A stretch of DNA of 64,000 nucleotides from Geminicoccaceae bacterium (lineage in GTDB: Bacteria > Pseudomonadota > Alphaproteobacteria > Geminicoccales > Geminicoccaceae), in NCBI GenBank assembly GCA_025062095.1, contig JANXAZ010000007.1, positions 1 through 64,000 on the forward strand. Direction: 5' to 3'. The translations under genes were made by a program, and so were the position numbers. Each line of letters starts with the position of its first letter. Position 1 is the first letter of the stretch. Under the pieces are notes generated by a model. That model was not told the DNA's origin, did not search any database, and saw nothing but the letters and a program-made list of their open reading frames with translations. Positions 36,910-45,909 of this stretch are shown here, piece after piece.

Positions 36910-38337
36910 TCAGCCGGTGCCGCTCGCGAGAGCGAGGGGAGGCTTGTGCCCCGCCCAGGGCCGCGCCCGTTCGAAGGCCCGCGCGGCGCGCAGGACCTCG
37001 AGGTCGCGGTGGCGTCCGCCGACGATCTGCAGACCCACGGGCAGACCGTCCGCGGTGAAGCCGCAAGGACACGTCGCGGCCGGCACCCAGGTCAGGTTGA
37101 ACGGGTAGCAGAAGCCGGCCCAGTGGTGCCATTCCCAGCCCCGCTCTTCCCAGTGCGGGGGGAACAGCCGGCCGGCCTCGAAGGCGGCGACGGAAAGGGT
37201 CGGGGTCACCAGAAAATCGAAGCGCTCGAAAAGAGCGCGCACGGCGTCGTAGAGTTCGGCGCGCAGCTGTTTGGCGCGTACCCAGTCGGCCGCCGTATAG
37301 CGCAGGCCGTCGCGGGCGCAGGCGACGAGCCCGGGATCCATCTCGTCCGCCCGCGCGTCGAGGAGAGGGCCGAGGTTGCCGGCGTAATTCGCGGCGTAAA
37401 AGCAGCGCTCGGCTTCCCAGGGATCCGGCCACGGCCGGTCGACGGGCTCGACGACGGCGCCCATCTCTTCGAAGGCGCTCACCGCTCGTTCGACGATCGC
37501 ACGAATTTCGGGATCGACGCGGAGATAGCCGAGATCCGGGCTGAAGGCGATCTTCTTGCCCGCCATGTCGGCCTCGAGCCGCGCGAGATAGGCTTCGGGG
37601 GCGGCGTCCAGGCTCGTCGGGTCGCGGTCGTCCGGTCCCGCCATGACCTCGAGCATGAGCGCGGCATCGGCCACGGTGCGGGTGATCGGACCGATGTGCG
37701 AGATCATGTCGTTGTTGGGGGCCGGCCAATAGGGCACGCGACCGAAGGAGGGCTTGAACCCGAAGACGCCGCAGAAAGCCGCCGGCATGCGGATGGAACC
37801 GGCTCCGTCCGAGCCCTGGTGCAGCCAGCCGATCCCGGCGGCGGCGCAGATCGCGGCGCCGGTCGAGGACCCCCCGGCGTTGAAGCCGAGCTTCCAGGGA
37901 TTGTGCGAGATCCCGGTCAAGGGGCTGTCCCCGCAGCCTTTCCAGCCGAGCTCGGGGGTCGTGGTCTTGCCGAGGAACACGGCACCCGCCGCGCGCAGCC
38001 GCTCGACCACGACGGCGTCGACCTCGGGGACCCGGTCGGCGAACAGGCGCGAGCCGGCCTTGGTCGGGATGCCCTTGGTGAACAGGAGATCCTTCAAGGT
38101 CACCGGCAGGCCGTGCAGGCGGCGCAGCGGCCCACCCCGGGCGAGCTCTTCTTCGAGCTCCCGCGCCCGCTCGCGGGCGAGGGCGAAGGTGGTGGTGGCG
38201 AAGGGGTTGAGAACGGGTTGCAGGGCCTCGGCGCGCGCGATCGCGATCTCGGTGAGCTCCACCGGCGAGATTTCGCGTCGGCGGACGAGGCCGAGGAGGT
38301 CGACCGCCGGTAGGAAGCAGAGATCGTTGGCGTCCAT
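36910..38337 (-). CDS. Amidase-signature family hydrolase
   Basis: This 475-aa amidase has the Ser-cisSer-Lys triad: K82 in LPVTLKDLLF, S157 in FNAGGSSTGA and S181 in GSDGAGSIRMPA. The typical C-terminal ending CPCGFTADGLPVGLQIVGGR is present. It probably cleaves a carboxamide. GatA is unlikely because the aspartate-rich GatA features and gatC/gatB neighbours are absent. An ATG at 38337 gives MDANDLCFLPA. The gene is divergent from an alpha/beta hydrolase. Confidence 0.92.
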   Translation of the reverse strand: MDANDLCFLPAVDLLGLVRRREISPVELTEIAIARAEALQPVLNPFATTTFALARERARELEEELARGGPLRRLHGLPVTLKDLLFTKGIPTKAGSRLFADRVPEVDAVVVERLRAAGAVFLGKTTTPELGWKGCGDSPLTGISHNPWKLGFNAGGSSTGAAICAAAGIGWLHQGSDGAGSIRMPAAFCGVFGFKPSFGRVPYWPAPNNDMISHIGPITRTVADAALMLEVMAGPDDRDPTSLDAAPEAYLARLEADMAGKKIAFSPDLGYLRVDPEIRAIVERAVSAFEEMGAVVEPVDRPWPDPWEAERCFYAANYAGNLGPLLDARADEMDPGLVACARDGLRYTAADWVRAKQLRAELYDAVRALFERFDFLVTPTLSVAAFEAGRLFPPHWEERGWEWHHWAGFCYPFNLTWVPAATCPCGFTADGLPVGLQIVGGRHRDLEVLRAARAFERARPWAGHKPPLALASGTG

Positions 38338-38503
38338 GACCGCGCCTTCGCTGCTCGCGTGCAGTCAGCTTAGCCCCCCGGGCCCGCCCCGGGCAGCCCG
38401 CGCCCGCGGAGCGTGCCTTGCACTCCCGGGAAGCGAGACCCCTCCCGCGCGATCCCGGGAAGGAACGTGGCGTGCTTCGCCCGGACCGCCGGGGAGGCCG
38501 AGG

Positions 38504-39403
38504 ATGCGCGACGACGGCACGGCCCGAACCGAGGACGGGATCACCTCGCGCGAGCGGCCCGATCAGTCCGACGGAAAGGTCCGGCCCGCACACCCGACGG
38601 TGGTCGGGGCGCACGGCTTCTCGGCCGCCGAGGAGACGGACCTCGACCGCTTCGCGGAACGTTTCGCCGACGCCGGCTTCGCGGCACTGGTATTCGACAA
38701 TCGCGGCTTCGGTGCTTCCGACGGCGGGCCGGGGCAGAAGATCGACCCGAGAGTGCCGTCGCGCGGCGGGCGGGAGGCGATCACCTTCGCCCAGACCCTC
38801 CCGCAGAGCGATCCCGAGCGGATCGGCGTTCGGGGTTCGAGCTACTCGGGCGGCCACGTGATCGTCCTCGGGGCCACCGACCGTCGGATCCGCTGCGTCG
38901 CGGCGCAAGTGCCGTCGATCAGCGGCCACCGCAACGCACGACGGCTGATCCGGGCCGATCAGATGGCCGCCGTCGAGGCGATGTTCGCGGCCGACCGTCC
39001 CGCTCGCTTCGAAGGCGAGCCACCGGCGATGATCGAGGTGCCGAGCGAGGACGGGAGCCCTTGCGCCCTGCCGACTCACGATTCCTTCCTCTGGTTCACC
39101 GAGACCGGCCGCACGCGCGCTCCTTCGTGGCGCAACGAGGTGACCTCGCACTCGGTCGAGCTCTTCATCGCTTACGAGCCGGAAGCCCGGATCCGCTTCG
39201 TGAGCCCCACGCCGCTTCTCCTCGTCGTCGCGCTCGGCGATCACCTCGCCGTGGCCGACGAGGCGCTCGCGGCGTACGAAGAGGCGTCGCGTCCCGAGCG
39301 CCTCGTCTGCCCGCCCGGCGGTCACTTCGACGCGTACACGAAAGACTTCGAGCGGGCCGCCGGGGCCGCGCGCGACCGGTTCGTCGAGCATCTGAGGCCC
39401 TGA
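38504..39403 (+). CDS. Alpha/beta hydrolase (acyl-hydrolase type)
   Basis: This 299-aa hydrolase shows HGFSAAEETDLDRFAERFAD, VFDNRGFGASDGGPG, the nucleophile elbow GSSYSGGH at residues 111-118, VALGDHLAVADE with the likely acid, and GGHFDAYTKDF with the histidine. The fold is that of dienelactone-hydrolase or X-Pro-peptidase-like esterases. The ATG at 38504 has a purine-rich GGGGAGG upstream. The substrate is unknown. It converges with an enolase-superfamily gene 21 bp downstream. Confidence 0.85.
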   Translation: MRDDGTARTEDGITSRERPDQSDGKVRPAHPTVVGAHGFSAAEETDLDRFAERFADAGFAALVFDNRGFGASDGGPGQKIDPRVPSRGGREAITFAQTLPQSDPERIGVRGSSYSGGHVIVLGATDRRIRCVAAQVPSISGHRNARRLIRADQMAAVEAMFAADRPARFEGEPPAMIEVPSEDGSPCALPTHDSFLWFTETGRTRAPSWRNEVTSHSVELFIAYEPEARIRFVSPTPLLLVVALGDHLAVADEALAAYEEASRPERLVCPPGGHFDAYTKDFERAAGAARDRFVEHLRP

Positions 39404-39424
39404 AGCGAGGCGCCCGAAGGGACC

Positions 39425-40546
39425 TCACAGACCGCGCACGAGATATTTGTCGATCAGCGCCGGATCGGGCTCGACGCCGAGCCCGGGCTCGTCGGGGACT
39501 CGGAAACAGCCGTCCTCGAGCCGGAAGGGGTTCTTGGCCAGCGCCCGGCTGATCTCCGAGGGCTCGACGCAATATTCGAGGACGAGCGCGTTGGGCACCG
39601 CGGCGAGAAAGTGCAAGGAAGCGGCGGTGTTGATGTCGGTGGTGAAGTTGTGGTTGGCGACCGGGATCCCTTTCTCGGCCGCGTACGCGGCGATCCGCAT
39701 CGCCTGGGTGAGGCCGCAGCGGGTGACGTCGATCTGGGCGAGCCGGATCCCGCCTTCGTCGATGAGCCGCCTGAAGCCGCGCACCGTGCACTCCTCCTCG
39801 CCCGCGGCGAGGCGCTGGGAAATGGCGCGGGAGACCCGCGCGTAGCCCTCGAGATCGTCGGGGTGCAGGGGCTCCTCGATCCAGAACAGATCGAAGGGCT
39901 CGAAGGCCCGAGCGCGCTGGATCGTGGTGGTCGCGTCCCACACCAGCCCGACGTCGAGCATCAGATCGAAGTCGGGCCCGGCGGCCTCGCGCATCGCTTC
40001 GAGCATCCGGAGATCGAAGGCGAGATCGTGCCGGCCGAAGGGCTCCCAGCCGAACTTGGCGGCGGTGAAGCCCTGATCTTTGCACCATTTCACGCGATCC
40101 GCCGTTTCGCGGGGAGTGAAACGGAACATGTTCGAGGCGTAGACGCGGATCCGGTCACGGAACTTGCCTCCCAGAAGCGCCCACACCGGCCGGCCCAGGG
40201 CCTTGCCCTTGATGTCCCACAGCGCGAGGTCGATTCCCGCCATCGCGTGGACGAACAGCCCCTCGCGCCCGCAATAGAGCGTGCGCTCGTACATCTTGTG
40301 CCACAGCCGCGCGATCTCGAGCGGGTTCTCGCCCAAGAGGAGCTCGCGCAAGCCGCCCGCGATGGTGTGCGAGACGGGAGCCTCGATCGCCGCCTTGACC
40401 GCCCAGGGGCACGAGTCGACCTCGCCCCAGCCGACGATCCCGGCGTCGGTCGCGATGCGCACGAGAAGGGCGTCCTGGCTCGAATCGGTGCGCTGCTGGA
40501 TCTGCGGCAAGCGCAAATAAAGAGCGTCGATTCCGGTGATCCGCAC
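39425..40546 (-). CDS. Mandelate racemase/muconate lactonizing enzyme family protein
   Basis: This 373-aa enolase-superfamily enzyme has a capping N-terminal domain and a beta-barrel. Catalytic residues are K164 in TAAKFGWEPF, the metal ligands D198 (MLDVG), E224 (FWIEEPLH) and E250 (AAGEEE), and a later histidine in ANHNFTTDINTAA. The pattern is that of acid-sugar dehydratases of the mandelate racemase subgroup, so a sugar-acid dehydration or racemisation is inferred. No transporter or sugar-acid pathway gene is adjacent. Confidence 0.9.
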   Translation of the reverse strand: MRITGIDALYLRLPQIQQRTDSSQDALLVRIATDAGIVGWGEVDSCPWAVKAAIEAPVSHTIAGGLRELLLGENPLEIARLWHKMYERTLYCGREGLFVHAMAGIDLALWDIKGKALGRPVWALLGGKFRDRIRVYASNMFRFTPRETADRVKWCKDQGFTAAKFGWEPFGRHDLAFDLRMLEAMREAAGPDFDLMLDVGLVWDATTTIQRARAFEPFDLFWIEEPLHPDDLEGYARVSRAISQRLAAGEEECTVRGFRRLIDEGGIRLAQIDVTRCGLTQAMRIAAYAAEKGIPVANHNFTTDINTAASLHFLAAVPNALVLEYCVEPSEISRALAKNPFRLEDGCFRVPDEPGLGVEPDPALIDKYLVRGL

Positions 40547-40791
40547 GGCCCCCGCCTCCCTTCGCGCGTTCTGCTCCGGGGCGAGGCTAGAGCCGCACCC
40601 GGGGCGCGCAAGCCTCGCGGGCGGGGAGAGCCCATGCGACGGATCCCGCGCCGCGTGCCGCGGCCGACACGGTCGCGGGAAACCCCGCAGCGCGGGGCCA
40701 GGGATTTCTTTACGTCTGCGGGCTAGACGATGTAGCGGGAAGAAAAACGGGTCGTGCGTCTCCTTGCCCCGCGCGACCCCCGGGAGCCTGC

Positions 40792-40953
40792 GTGGCGATG
40801 CTTACCAGCCGACCGTCTCCGAGCGCGGAACCCGTGGTCGACCGCAGCGAACCGGCGCCCGAACCGGAGGTGTTCGGGGTGCTCGGGCCGGTGCTCGTGG
40901 TCACCTTCTTGCTCTGGTTTCTCGTGGTCGCCGCCGTCGGCAGCTCGGTGTGA
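40792..40953 (+). CDS. Small single-span membrane protein, unknown
   Basis: A short gene of 53 aa from GTG at 40792, or 51 aa from the ATG at 40798. GGGAG lies 5 bp before the GTG, which favours that start. The first half is acidic and Pro-rich (SEPAPEPEVF). The second half is one clear membrane span of about 22 residues (FGVLGPVLVVTFLLWFLVVA), ending AVGSSV. Such a layout occurs in small subunits of respiratory complexes, but I cannot name a family. It is convergent with the D-threonine-aldolase-like gene, 9 bp away. Confidence 0.6.
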   Translation: MAMLTSRPSPSAEPVVDRSEPAPEPEVFGVLGPVLVVTFLLWFLVVAAVGSSV

Positions 40954-40962
40954 GGGCGCGGT

Positions 40963-42114
40963 TCAGGCCACCGCTCCGCGGCCTTCGATCGCCCAGATCG
41001 CCTCGAGCGTTTCGCCCCGCCGGCACAGCAGGTGGTCCCAGAGGTTGATCGTGGGATCGCAGTGCGGGACGATGCAGCGCACGATCGCGCCGAGCGGGGG
41101 GTTGGGCGCGCCCGGCGGGAGCTCGAGCCGGCCGAACTGATCGCCGAACATCCGATAGCGCGCGCCTTCGGGTGCGCCGGCCGCGACCCGAGGCGGCGGG
41201 CCGTCGGTGGCGAAGCATTTGATCCCCGCATCGGTGGTGACGAACCCGGGATGGTGGCGGCTCACCACCCGTGTCCACACCTCGAGCGCCGGTCGGAAGC
41301 GCGCCGTGCCGTCATCGGTGAGCGCGCAATCGAGATATTCGACGTCCATGAAGGCGTAGGAGCCGACTTGGAGATCGGTGAACACACCGCTCTTCGCGTC
41401 GATCTCGTGCGTCCCCGTGCCGGCCCCGGTCACGATCGGGCAGGGCAAGTGTTCGGCGCGCAAGGCGTCGCGGATCTCGGCCAATCGCGCGGCGGCGGGC
41501 GCGGCCGCCGCCGCCCGCTCCCGGTAATCGGGGATGTGTTGGACGGTACCGGCATAGCCCTGGATCCCGGCGAGCTCGAGGGCGGGCTCGGCGGCGATGC
41601 GCCGGGCGAGGGCCAGGGCGTCGGCGACCGTGGGCACCCCGAAACGGTGCGAGCCGACGTCGACGTCCACGAGCACCCGCAACCGACGCCCGGCGGCCGA
41701 GAAAGCCGCGGCCAGCGCTTCGACCTGAACCGGATCGTCGACGACCACGGAAAGTTCGCGCAGGCGTGCGTGCAAGGCGACCAATCGCTCGAGCTTGCTC
41801 GCGAAGAACACCGGCGACGTGAGGAGGATCCGGTCGATGCCCCCGCGTGCGAGGGCTTCGGCTTCGCCGAGCTTGGCGCAACAGAAGCCGACGATCGCGC
41901 CCGCCTCGAGCTGGGCCTTCGCGACCGCGACCGACTTGTGGGTCTTGGCGTGGGGCCTGAGCGCGACCCCGTGCGCCCGGGCGATGGCGACCATCGCCCG
42001 CAGATTGTACTCGAAGGCGTCGAGATCGAGGACCAGAGCCGGGGTGTCGAGCCGCGCGATCCCACCCTCGACGCCGATCAGCTTTTCGTTCCAGGCGCGA
42101 CTTTCGGGATTCAT
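40963..42114 (-). CDS. D-threonine aldolase-like fold-type III PLP enzyme
   Basis: This 383-aa enzyme has the alanine-racemase-type N-terminal barrel with the PLP lysine K57 in RPHAKTHKS. The C-terminal domain carries a His-x-Asp pair in VPHCDPTINLWDH, at about residues 351 and 353. That metal pair (manganese in characterised D-threonine aldolases) differs from the His-x-Cys of D-serine dehydratases, although a cysteine lies between the two here. It should split D-3-hydroxy amino acids into glycine and an aldehyde. The ATG at 42114 begins MNPESRAWNEKLIG. Confidence 0.87.
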   Translation of the reverse strand: MNPESRAWNEKLIGVEGGIARLDTPALVLDLDAFEYNLRAMVAIARAHGVALRPHAKTHKSVAVAKAQLEAGAIVGFCCAKLGEAEALARGGIDRILLTSPVFFASKLERLVALHARLRELSVVVDDPVQVEALAAAFSAAGRRLRVLVDVDVGSHRFGVPTVADALALARRIAAEPALELAGIQGYAGTVQHIPDYRERAAAAAPAAARLAEIRDALRAEHLPCPIVTGAGTGTHEIDAKSGVFTDLQVGSYAFMDVEYLDCALTDDGTARFRPALEVWTRVVSRHHPGFVTTDAGIKCFATDGPPPRVAAGAPEGARYRMFGDQFGRLELPPGAPNPPLGAIVRCIVPHCDPTINLWDHLLCRRGETLEAIWAIEGRGAVA

Positions 42115-43485
42115 CGCCGAGCTCCGGCCGATCGTACACGCAACGTCGCGGCGGCGACCGAGGCCCGGTCTACGGGTGGCGCGGGCGCGTCTCAAGGGAA
42201 AAGCGCACGAAGCACCGGTGCGTGTCGGCGGCACGGCGCACGTCGCGGCGCAACACCGCGCCGGATCGGGGCGCCGCTCGAGCATTTCGCGACGGTCGAG
42301 GGCAGGGGACGGAACGAGCTCGACGCCGCAGCCGCGTCCGCAAGCCCTCGCGTCATCGCCGGTGAACCCGAGCGCGCGACCATCCCCGAGCCCGGTCGGC
42401 TGTCCCTTCGACGTCGATATCGAACGCGAACGCGTAGCGCGCGTCGAGTTTTTCCGTTCCTCCGCGTCGCTTCGCGCAAGTGAACGTGGTGGTCGCATCG
42501 GGAGCCGCCATCGATCTTTCCGCGCTCGAAGCGCGAGCCCCTGGTGGGTGCGCGGCCGTCCGTCGCCGAGAAGTCGTGCAGCCGAGGCTCGCATTCGGAT
42601 CCGCCTCGCCGCGGCGCGAGGTCGAGGCGATCGGCGAGACGCTCGGCGAGGCGCGCGTGCGGAGCCGCCGCGAAGGCGGTACGACCTTCTGCCGCCCGAC
42701 CGCCCCGGCGCAATTCGTCGAGAGGCGCAATTCGTCGAGAAAAGAACGATCCTTCGCCGCCGCGATCTCGAAACCGACGTTCGAGAGAATACGGGCGATG
42801 GTTTGCGACCTCTTCGCATCGCAAAGGGTCGTGTGTGCCGTTTCGACAAAGAATGGATCGGCCGATGATCTGCGCGATCGCCTCGACGAAACGCTGGGTC
42901 TCGCATTCGTACACCCGCGCGTGCGAACGATGCGTGGCCGGCGGTGCGGCGCCCCCGATCCCCGAAGCGGCCGACCCCGATCCCGCGAGCGACGATGCCG
43001 GAGCCGTGACCACTGTTCTCGCTCGCGCACCGAAGAGGCGCGGCCGCTCGCTCGGGCGCACCGCGCCGGATCGTCCCGTCGCGATCTCCGCACATTGTTC
43101 GCAAAACTCCGAGGATCGAGCGCCGAAGCGAGGACGTCCCCGGACCATCCTCCGCTCGAGCGTCACCGGGCCGAGCGAGCGGGCCGATCGCGGGGTCCGA
43201 GCCCCGAGCGGGCGTCGCGCTCGGGGTTCGTTAACGATCGCGTGGTAGGGACGGGGAAGGAACCGGAGGGAACCGATGTCGCGGGCGGATCCTGCCGTGC
43301 TCTCTTCCGTCGCCGGCGCCGTGCCGGAGGGGCGGCGCGGGCTCGCGCGCTCGATTCTCCGCGCGCTGCGCCGCGTCGGAGCGGTGCTCGCCCGTGCGAA
43401 GCGGCTCGCTCGCGCGCGGCTCCTCGCGCGCGTCTTCCCTGCGCGCGCGCCTCGTCGGCCATCGGAGGATGCGGCGAGGAGGCGA
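42115..43485. other. Long gene-free or decayed stretch
   Basis: About 1.4 kb where no frame gives a convincing protein on either strand. A minus-strand frame reads RILSNVGFEIAAAKDRSFLD near 42.8 kb and another reads FVEAIAQIIGRSILC near 42.9 kb, but both are short islands in low-complexity translation. A 17-bp tandem duplication sits in the middle. A decayed gene is possible but not shown. Confidence 0.45.
42707..42740. repeat. 17-bp tandem duplication
   Basis: GGCGCAATTCGTCGAGA occurs twice head to tail with no mismatch (42707-42723 and 42724-42740). As 17 is not a multiple of three it would shift any reading frame across it. Confidence 0.9.
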
Positions 43486-45786
43486 TCACTCCCCTTTCTG
43501 CCCCGCGGCCTCGCGGATCGCGCGCCAGATGCGCTCGGGCAGAAAGGGCAAGGCGAGCTTCCGCACGCCGCGCGGGCGGAGGGCGTCGAACACGGCGTTG
43601 CCGATCGCCGCCAGCGCGCCGTTGGTCGGCAACTCGCCGAGCCCTTTGATGCCGAGCGGGTTGCGCGTGCCGGGTACGCCGTGCCAGGCGATCTCGACCG
43701 GGGCGACCTCGCGCGCACGGGGGACGGCGTAGTCGAGAAACGAGCCCGAAAGGAGCTGGCCGCTTTCGGGATCGTAGACGATGCGCTCGCACAGAGCCTC
43801 TCCGAGCCCGGCGGCGATGCCTCCGTGCACTTGCCCCTGCGCTCCCGCGGGATCGAGGACCGCGCCGATGTCGAGGACGGTGGCCATGCGAACCACGCGC
43901 AGCGCGCCGGTCTCGGGATCGATCTCGACTTCCGCGGTGGTGACCGCCGCGGGCCAGGTCTCGGCCGGATCTTCTTGCGCCTGCTCGACGCGCAGCGGTC
44001 GGCCGTGCGCGGCGGCGCGACGGGAGAGCTCCGCGAGCGAGATCCGCCGGTCGGTGCCGACGACCTCGACGGCACCGGGGACCAGGCGGAGGTCGAGGGG
44101 ATCGGCCTCGAGCAGCTCCGCGGCCGTTTCGAGGAGCAGCGACCGGAACCGCCGCGCGGCGCGGGCGAGGCTGTTGCCGCTCACGACCATGGAGGACGAA
44201 CCGCCGGTCCCGGGGCCGTCGGGAAGGGCGGCGGTGTCGCCTTGGCGGACGCGCAGGCGCTCGGGCGGCTGCGCGAGAATGTCGGCGAGGAGGCGGGCGA
44301 GCGCGCGCCCGTGCCCTTGGCCCGTGTCCTGGGTGCCGGTCCAGGCCTCCACGGTCCCGTCCTCGGCGAGCACCACGCGCGCCGTTTCGCCGGGAAGGGC
44401 CCCCGTGGGGTGGAGGTGGCAGGCGAGACCGAAACCCCGCAGCGCGCCGCGCGCGTTCCGCGCGGCTTCGCGGCGGGCGGCGAAGCCCGCACGATCGCCC
44501 AGAAAAAGGGCGCGCTCGAGAAGGGCCGGGGCGTCGAAGGGCTCGTAAGTGTAGCCGAGAGGCGTGGTCCAGGGAAAATCCTCCGGGCGGAGGAGGTTGC
44601 GCTGCCGGATCGCGACCGGGTCGAGACCCAGGCTCGCGGCCGCTTCGTCGATCGCCCGCTCGAGCAGATACAGAGCTTCCGGCTTGCCCGCGCCGCGGAA
44701 GGCGTCGACCGGGGCGGTGTTCGTGTAGACCAGGCGCACGCGCAGGTCGATCGCGGGAATGCGGTAGAGGCCGCCGATGACCCGGCTCGCGCCGGTGGTC
44801 GGGACGATCGCGGCGAAGCTCGACAGCCAGGCTCCGAGCCCGGCGATCGCGTCGAAGCGGAGGGCGAGGAAACGTCCTTCGGTGTCGAGGGCGAGGGCGA
44901 GCTCGGCGTCGAGATCGCGGGCCTGGGCATCGGCGAGGAAGTGCTCGGTGCGGCTCGCCGTCCACCGCACGGTGCGGCCGAGCCGGCGCGCCGCCCAGGC
45001 GACGAGGAGGGTTTCGGGGTAGAGGGGGAATTTCGGCCCGAAACCCCCGCCCACGTCTTCGGTCACCACGCGCAGGCTCTCCGGGCGCCAGCCGAGCGCG
45101 GCGCAGAGGAGCCGATGCTGGACGTGCGCTCCTTGGCTCGCGACGGTGACCGTGGTGACCCCGCTTCCGGGATCGTGGGCCGCCCAGACCGCGCGCGGCT
45201 CGAGATAGGCGCCGGCGATCCGGGGAAAGCGCTCGCGCAGGCGCACGACGCGGTGTGCGCGGGCGAACGCCGCTTCCACGGCGCGCGGATCGCCCTTGCG
45301 CCAATCGCAGGCGAGATTGCCGGGGACGCTCGCGTGCAGCTGCGGAGCGTCGGGAGCCGCGGCGGCGCGCGGTTCGACCACGGCGGGCAGCGGCTCGAGG
45401 TCGACGGCGACGGCTTCGAGCGCGTCGAGGCCGCGGGCGGGGTGGTCGGCCACGACCACGGCGAGGATCTCGCCCGAGTAGCGGATCCGATCGACGGCCA
45501 CCGCCGGCCGCGGCGGCTCTCGGACCACGGTGTCGGGGAGCCGGGCGAGGGCGGGAAGCGGTCCCGCACCCGCAGCCGCGAGATCGGCCCCGCTCCAGAG
45601 CCCGACGATACCGGGAAGAGCCCGTGCGGGGGCGAGATCGAGAGCGCGGACGCGCGCGTGCGCGAGGGGAGCGCGCAAGAACAGCGCCCAGAGCGCATCC
45701 GCGGGAGCGGTGTCGTCGGTGAAGCGACCGCGGCCCGCGACGAAGCGGGGGTCGGCGCATCGGTCCGGGGAGGCTGTTCGCGTCAT
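43486..45786 (-). CDS. Xanthine-dehydrogenase-type molybdopterin-binding large subunit
   Basis: This 766-aa protein is the large catalytic subunit of a molybdenum hydroxylase. N-terminal (GRGRFTDDTAPADALW) and molybdopterin-binding regions are present, with VTEDVGGGFGPKFPLYPE, VDAFRGAGKPEA and the active-site glutamate loop GIKGLGELPTNG. VDAFRGAGKPEA is of the form-II type, unlike the AYxCSFR loop of true CO dehydrogenase, so an aldehyde, heterocycle or related substrate is more likely. The FeS and FAD subunits normally encoded next to it are absent here. It lies downstream of tRNA-Thr. Confidence 0.92.
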   Translation of the reverse strand: MTRTASPDRCADPRFVAGRGRFTDDTAPADALWALFLRAPLAHARVRALDLAPARALPGIVGLWSGADLAAAGAGPLPALARLPDTVVREPPRPAVAVDRIRYSGEILAVVVADHPARGLDALEAVAVDLEPLPAVVEPRAAAAPDAPQLHASVPGNLACDWRKGDPRAVEAAFARAHRVVRLRERFPRIAGAYLEPRAVWAAHDPGSGVTTVTVASQGAHVQHRLLCAALGWRPESLRVVTEDVGGGFGPKFPLYPETLLVAWAARRLGRTVRWTASRTEHFLADAQARDLDAELALALDTEGRFLALRFDAIAGLGAWLSSFAAIVPTTGASRVIGGLYRIPAIDLRVRLVYTNTAPVDAFRGAGKPEALYLLERAIDEAAASLGLDPVAIRQRNLLRPEDFPWTTPLGYTYEPFDAPALLERALFLGDRAGFAARREAARNARGALRGFGLACHLHPTGALPGETARVVLAEDGTVEAWTGTQDTGQGHGRALARLLADILAQPPERLRVRQGDTAALPDGPGTGGSSSMVVSGNSLARAARRFRSLLLETAAELLEADPLDLRLVPGAVEVVGTDRRISLAELSRRAAAHGRPLRVEQAQEDPAETWPAAVTTAEVEIDPETGALRVVRMATVLDIGAVLDPAGAQGQVHGGIAAGLGEALCERIVYDPESGQLLSGSFLDYAVPRAREVAPVEIAWHGVPGTRNPLGIKGLGELPTNGALAAIGNAVFDALRPRGVRKLALPFLPERIWRAIREAAGQKGE

Positions 45787-45826
45787 GCGCGAGAGCGCCT
45801 GTGCCGCGGGCGGATCGACGGTTGCG

Positions 45827-45898
45827 TGCCGGCGGAGGGGATCGAACCCCCGACCTCCCGCTTACAAGGCGGATGCTCTACCGCTGAGCTACGCCGGC
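45827..45898 (-). tRNA. tRNA-Thr (anticodon UGU)
   Basis: Acceptor stem GCCGGCG pairs perfectly with CGCCGGC. The anticodon stem TCCGC/GCGGG encloses loop CTTGTAA, giving anticodon TGT. The T-loop GGTTCGATCC is standard and the discriminator base is A. The CCA end is not encoded. It sits between rlmB and the molybdenum hydroxylase gene. Confidence 0.97.
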
Positions 45899-45909
45899 CC
45901 CGATCAACG

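Noticed and set aside
43276-43485. Possible short plus-strand gene starting MSRADPAVLSS with a good GGAGG upstream
   Set aside because: The frame has no stop for more than 3 kb and becomes antisense to the molybdenum hydroxylase gene; the first 70 residues are Arg/Ala-rich without a recognisable fold.
43486-45786. CO dehydrogenase large subunit (CoxL)
   Set aside because: The active-site loop is AFRGAGK, not the AYxCSFR loop of true CO dehydrogenase, and coxM/coxS are absent.
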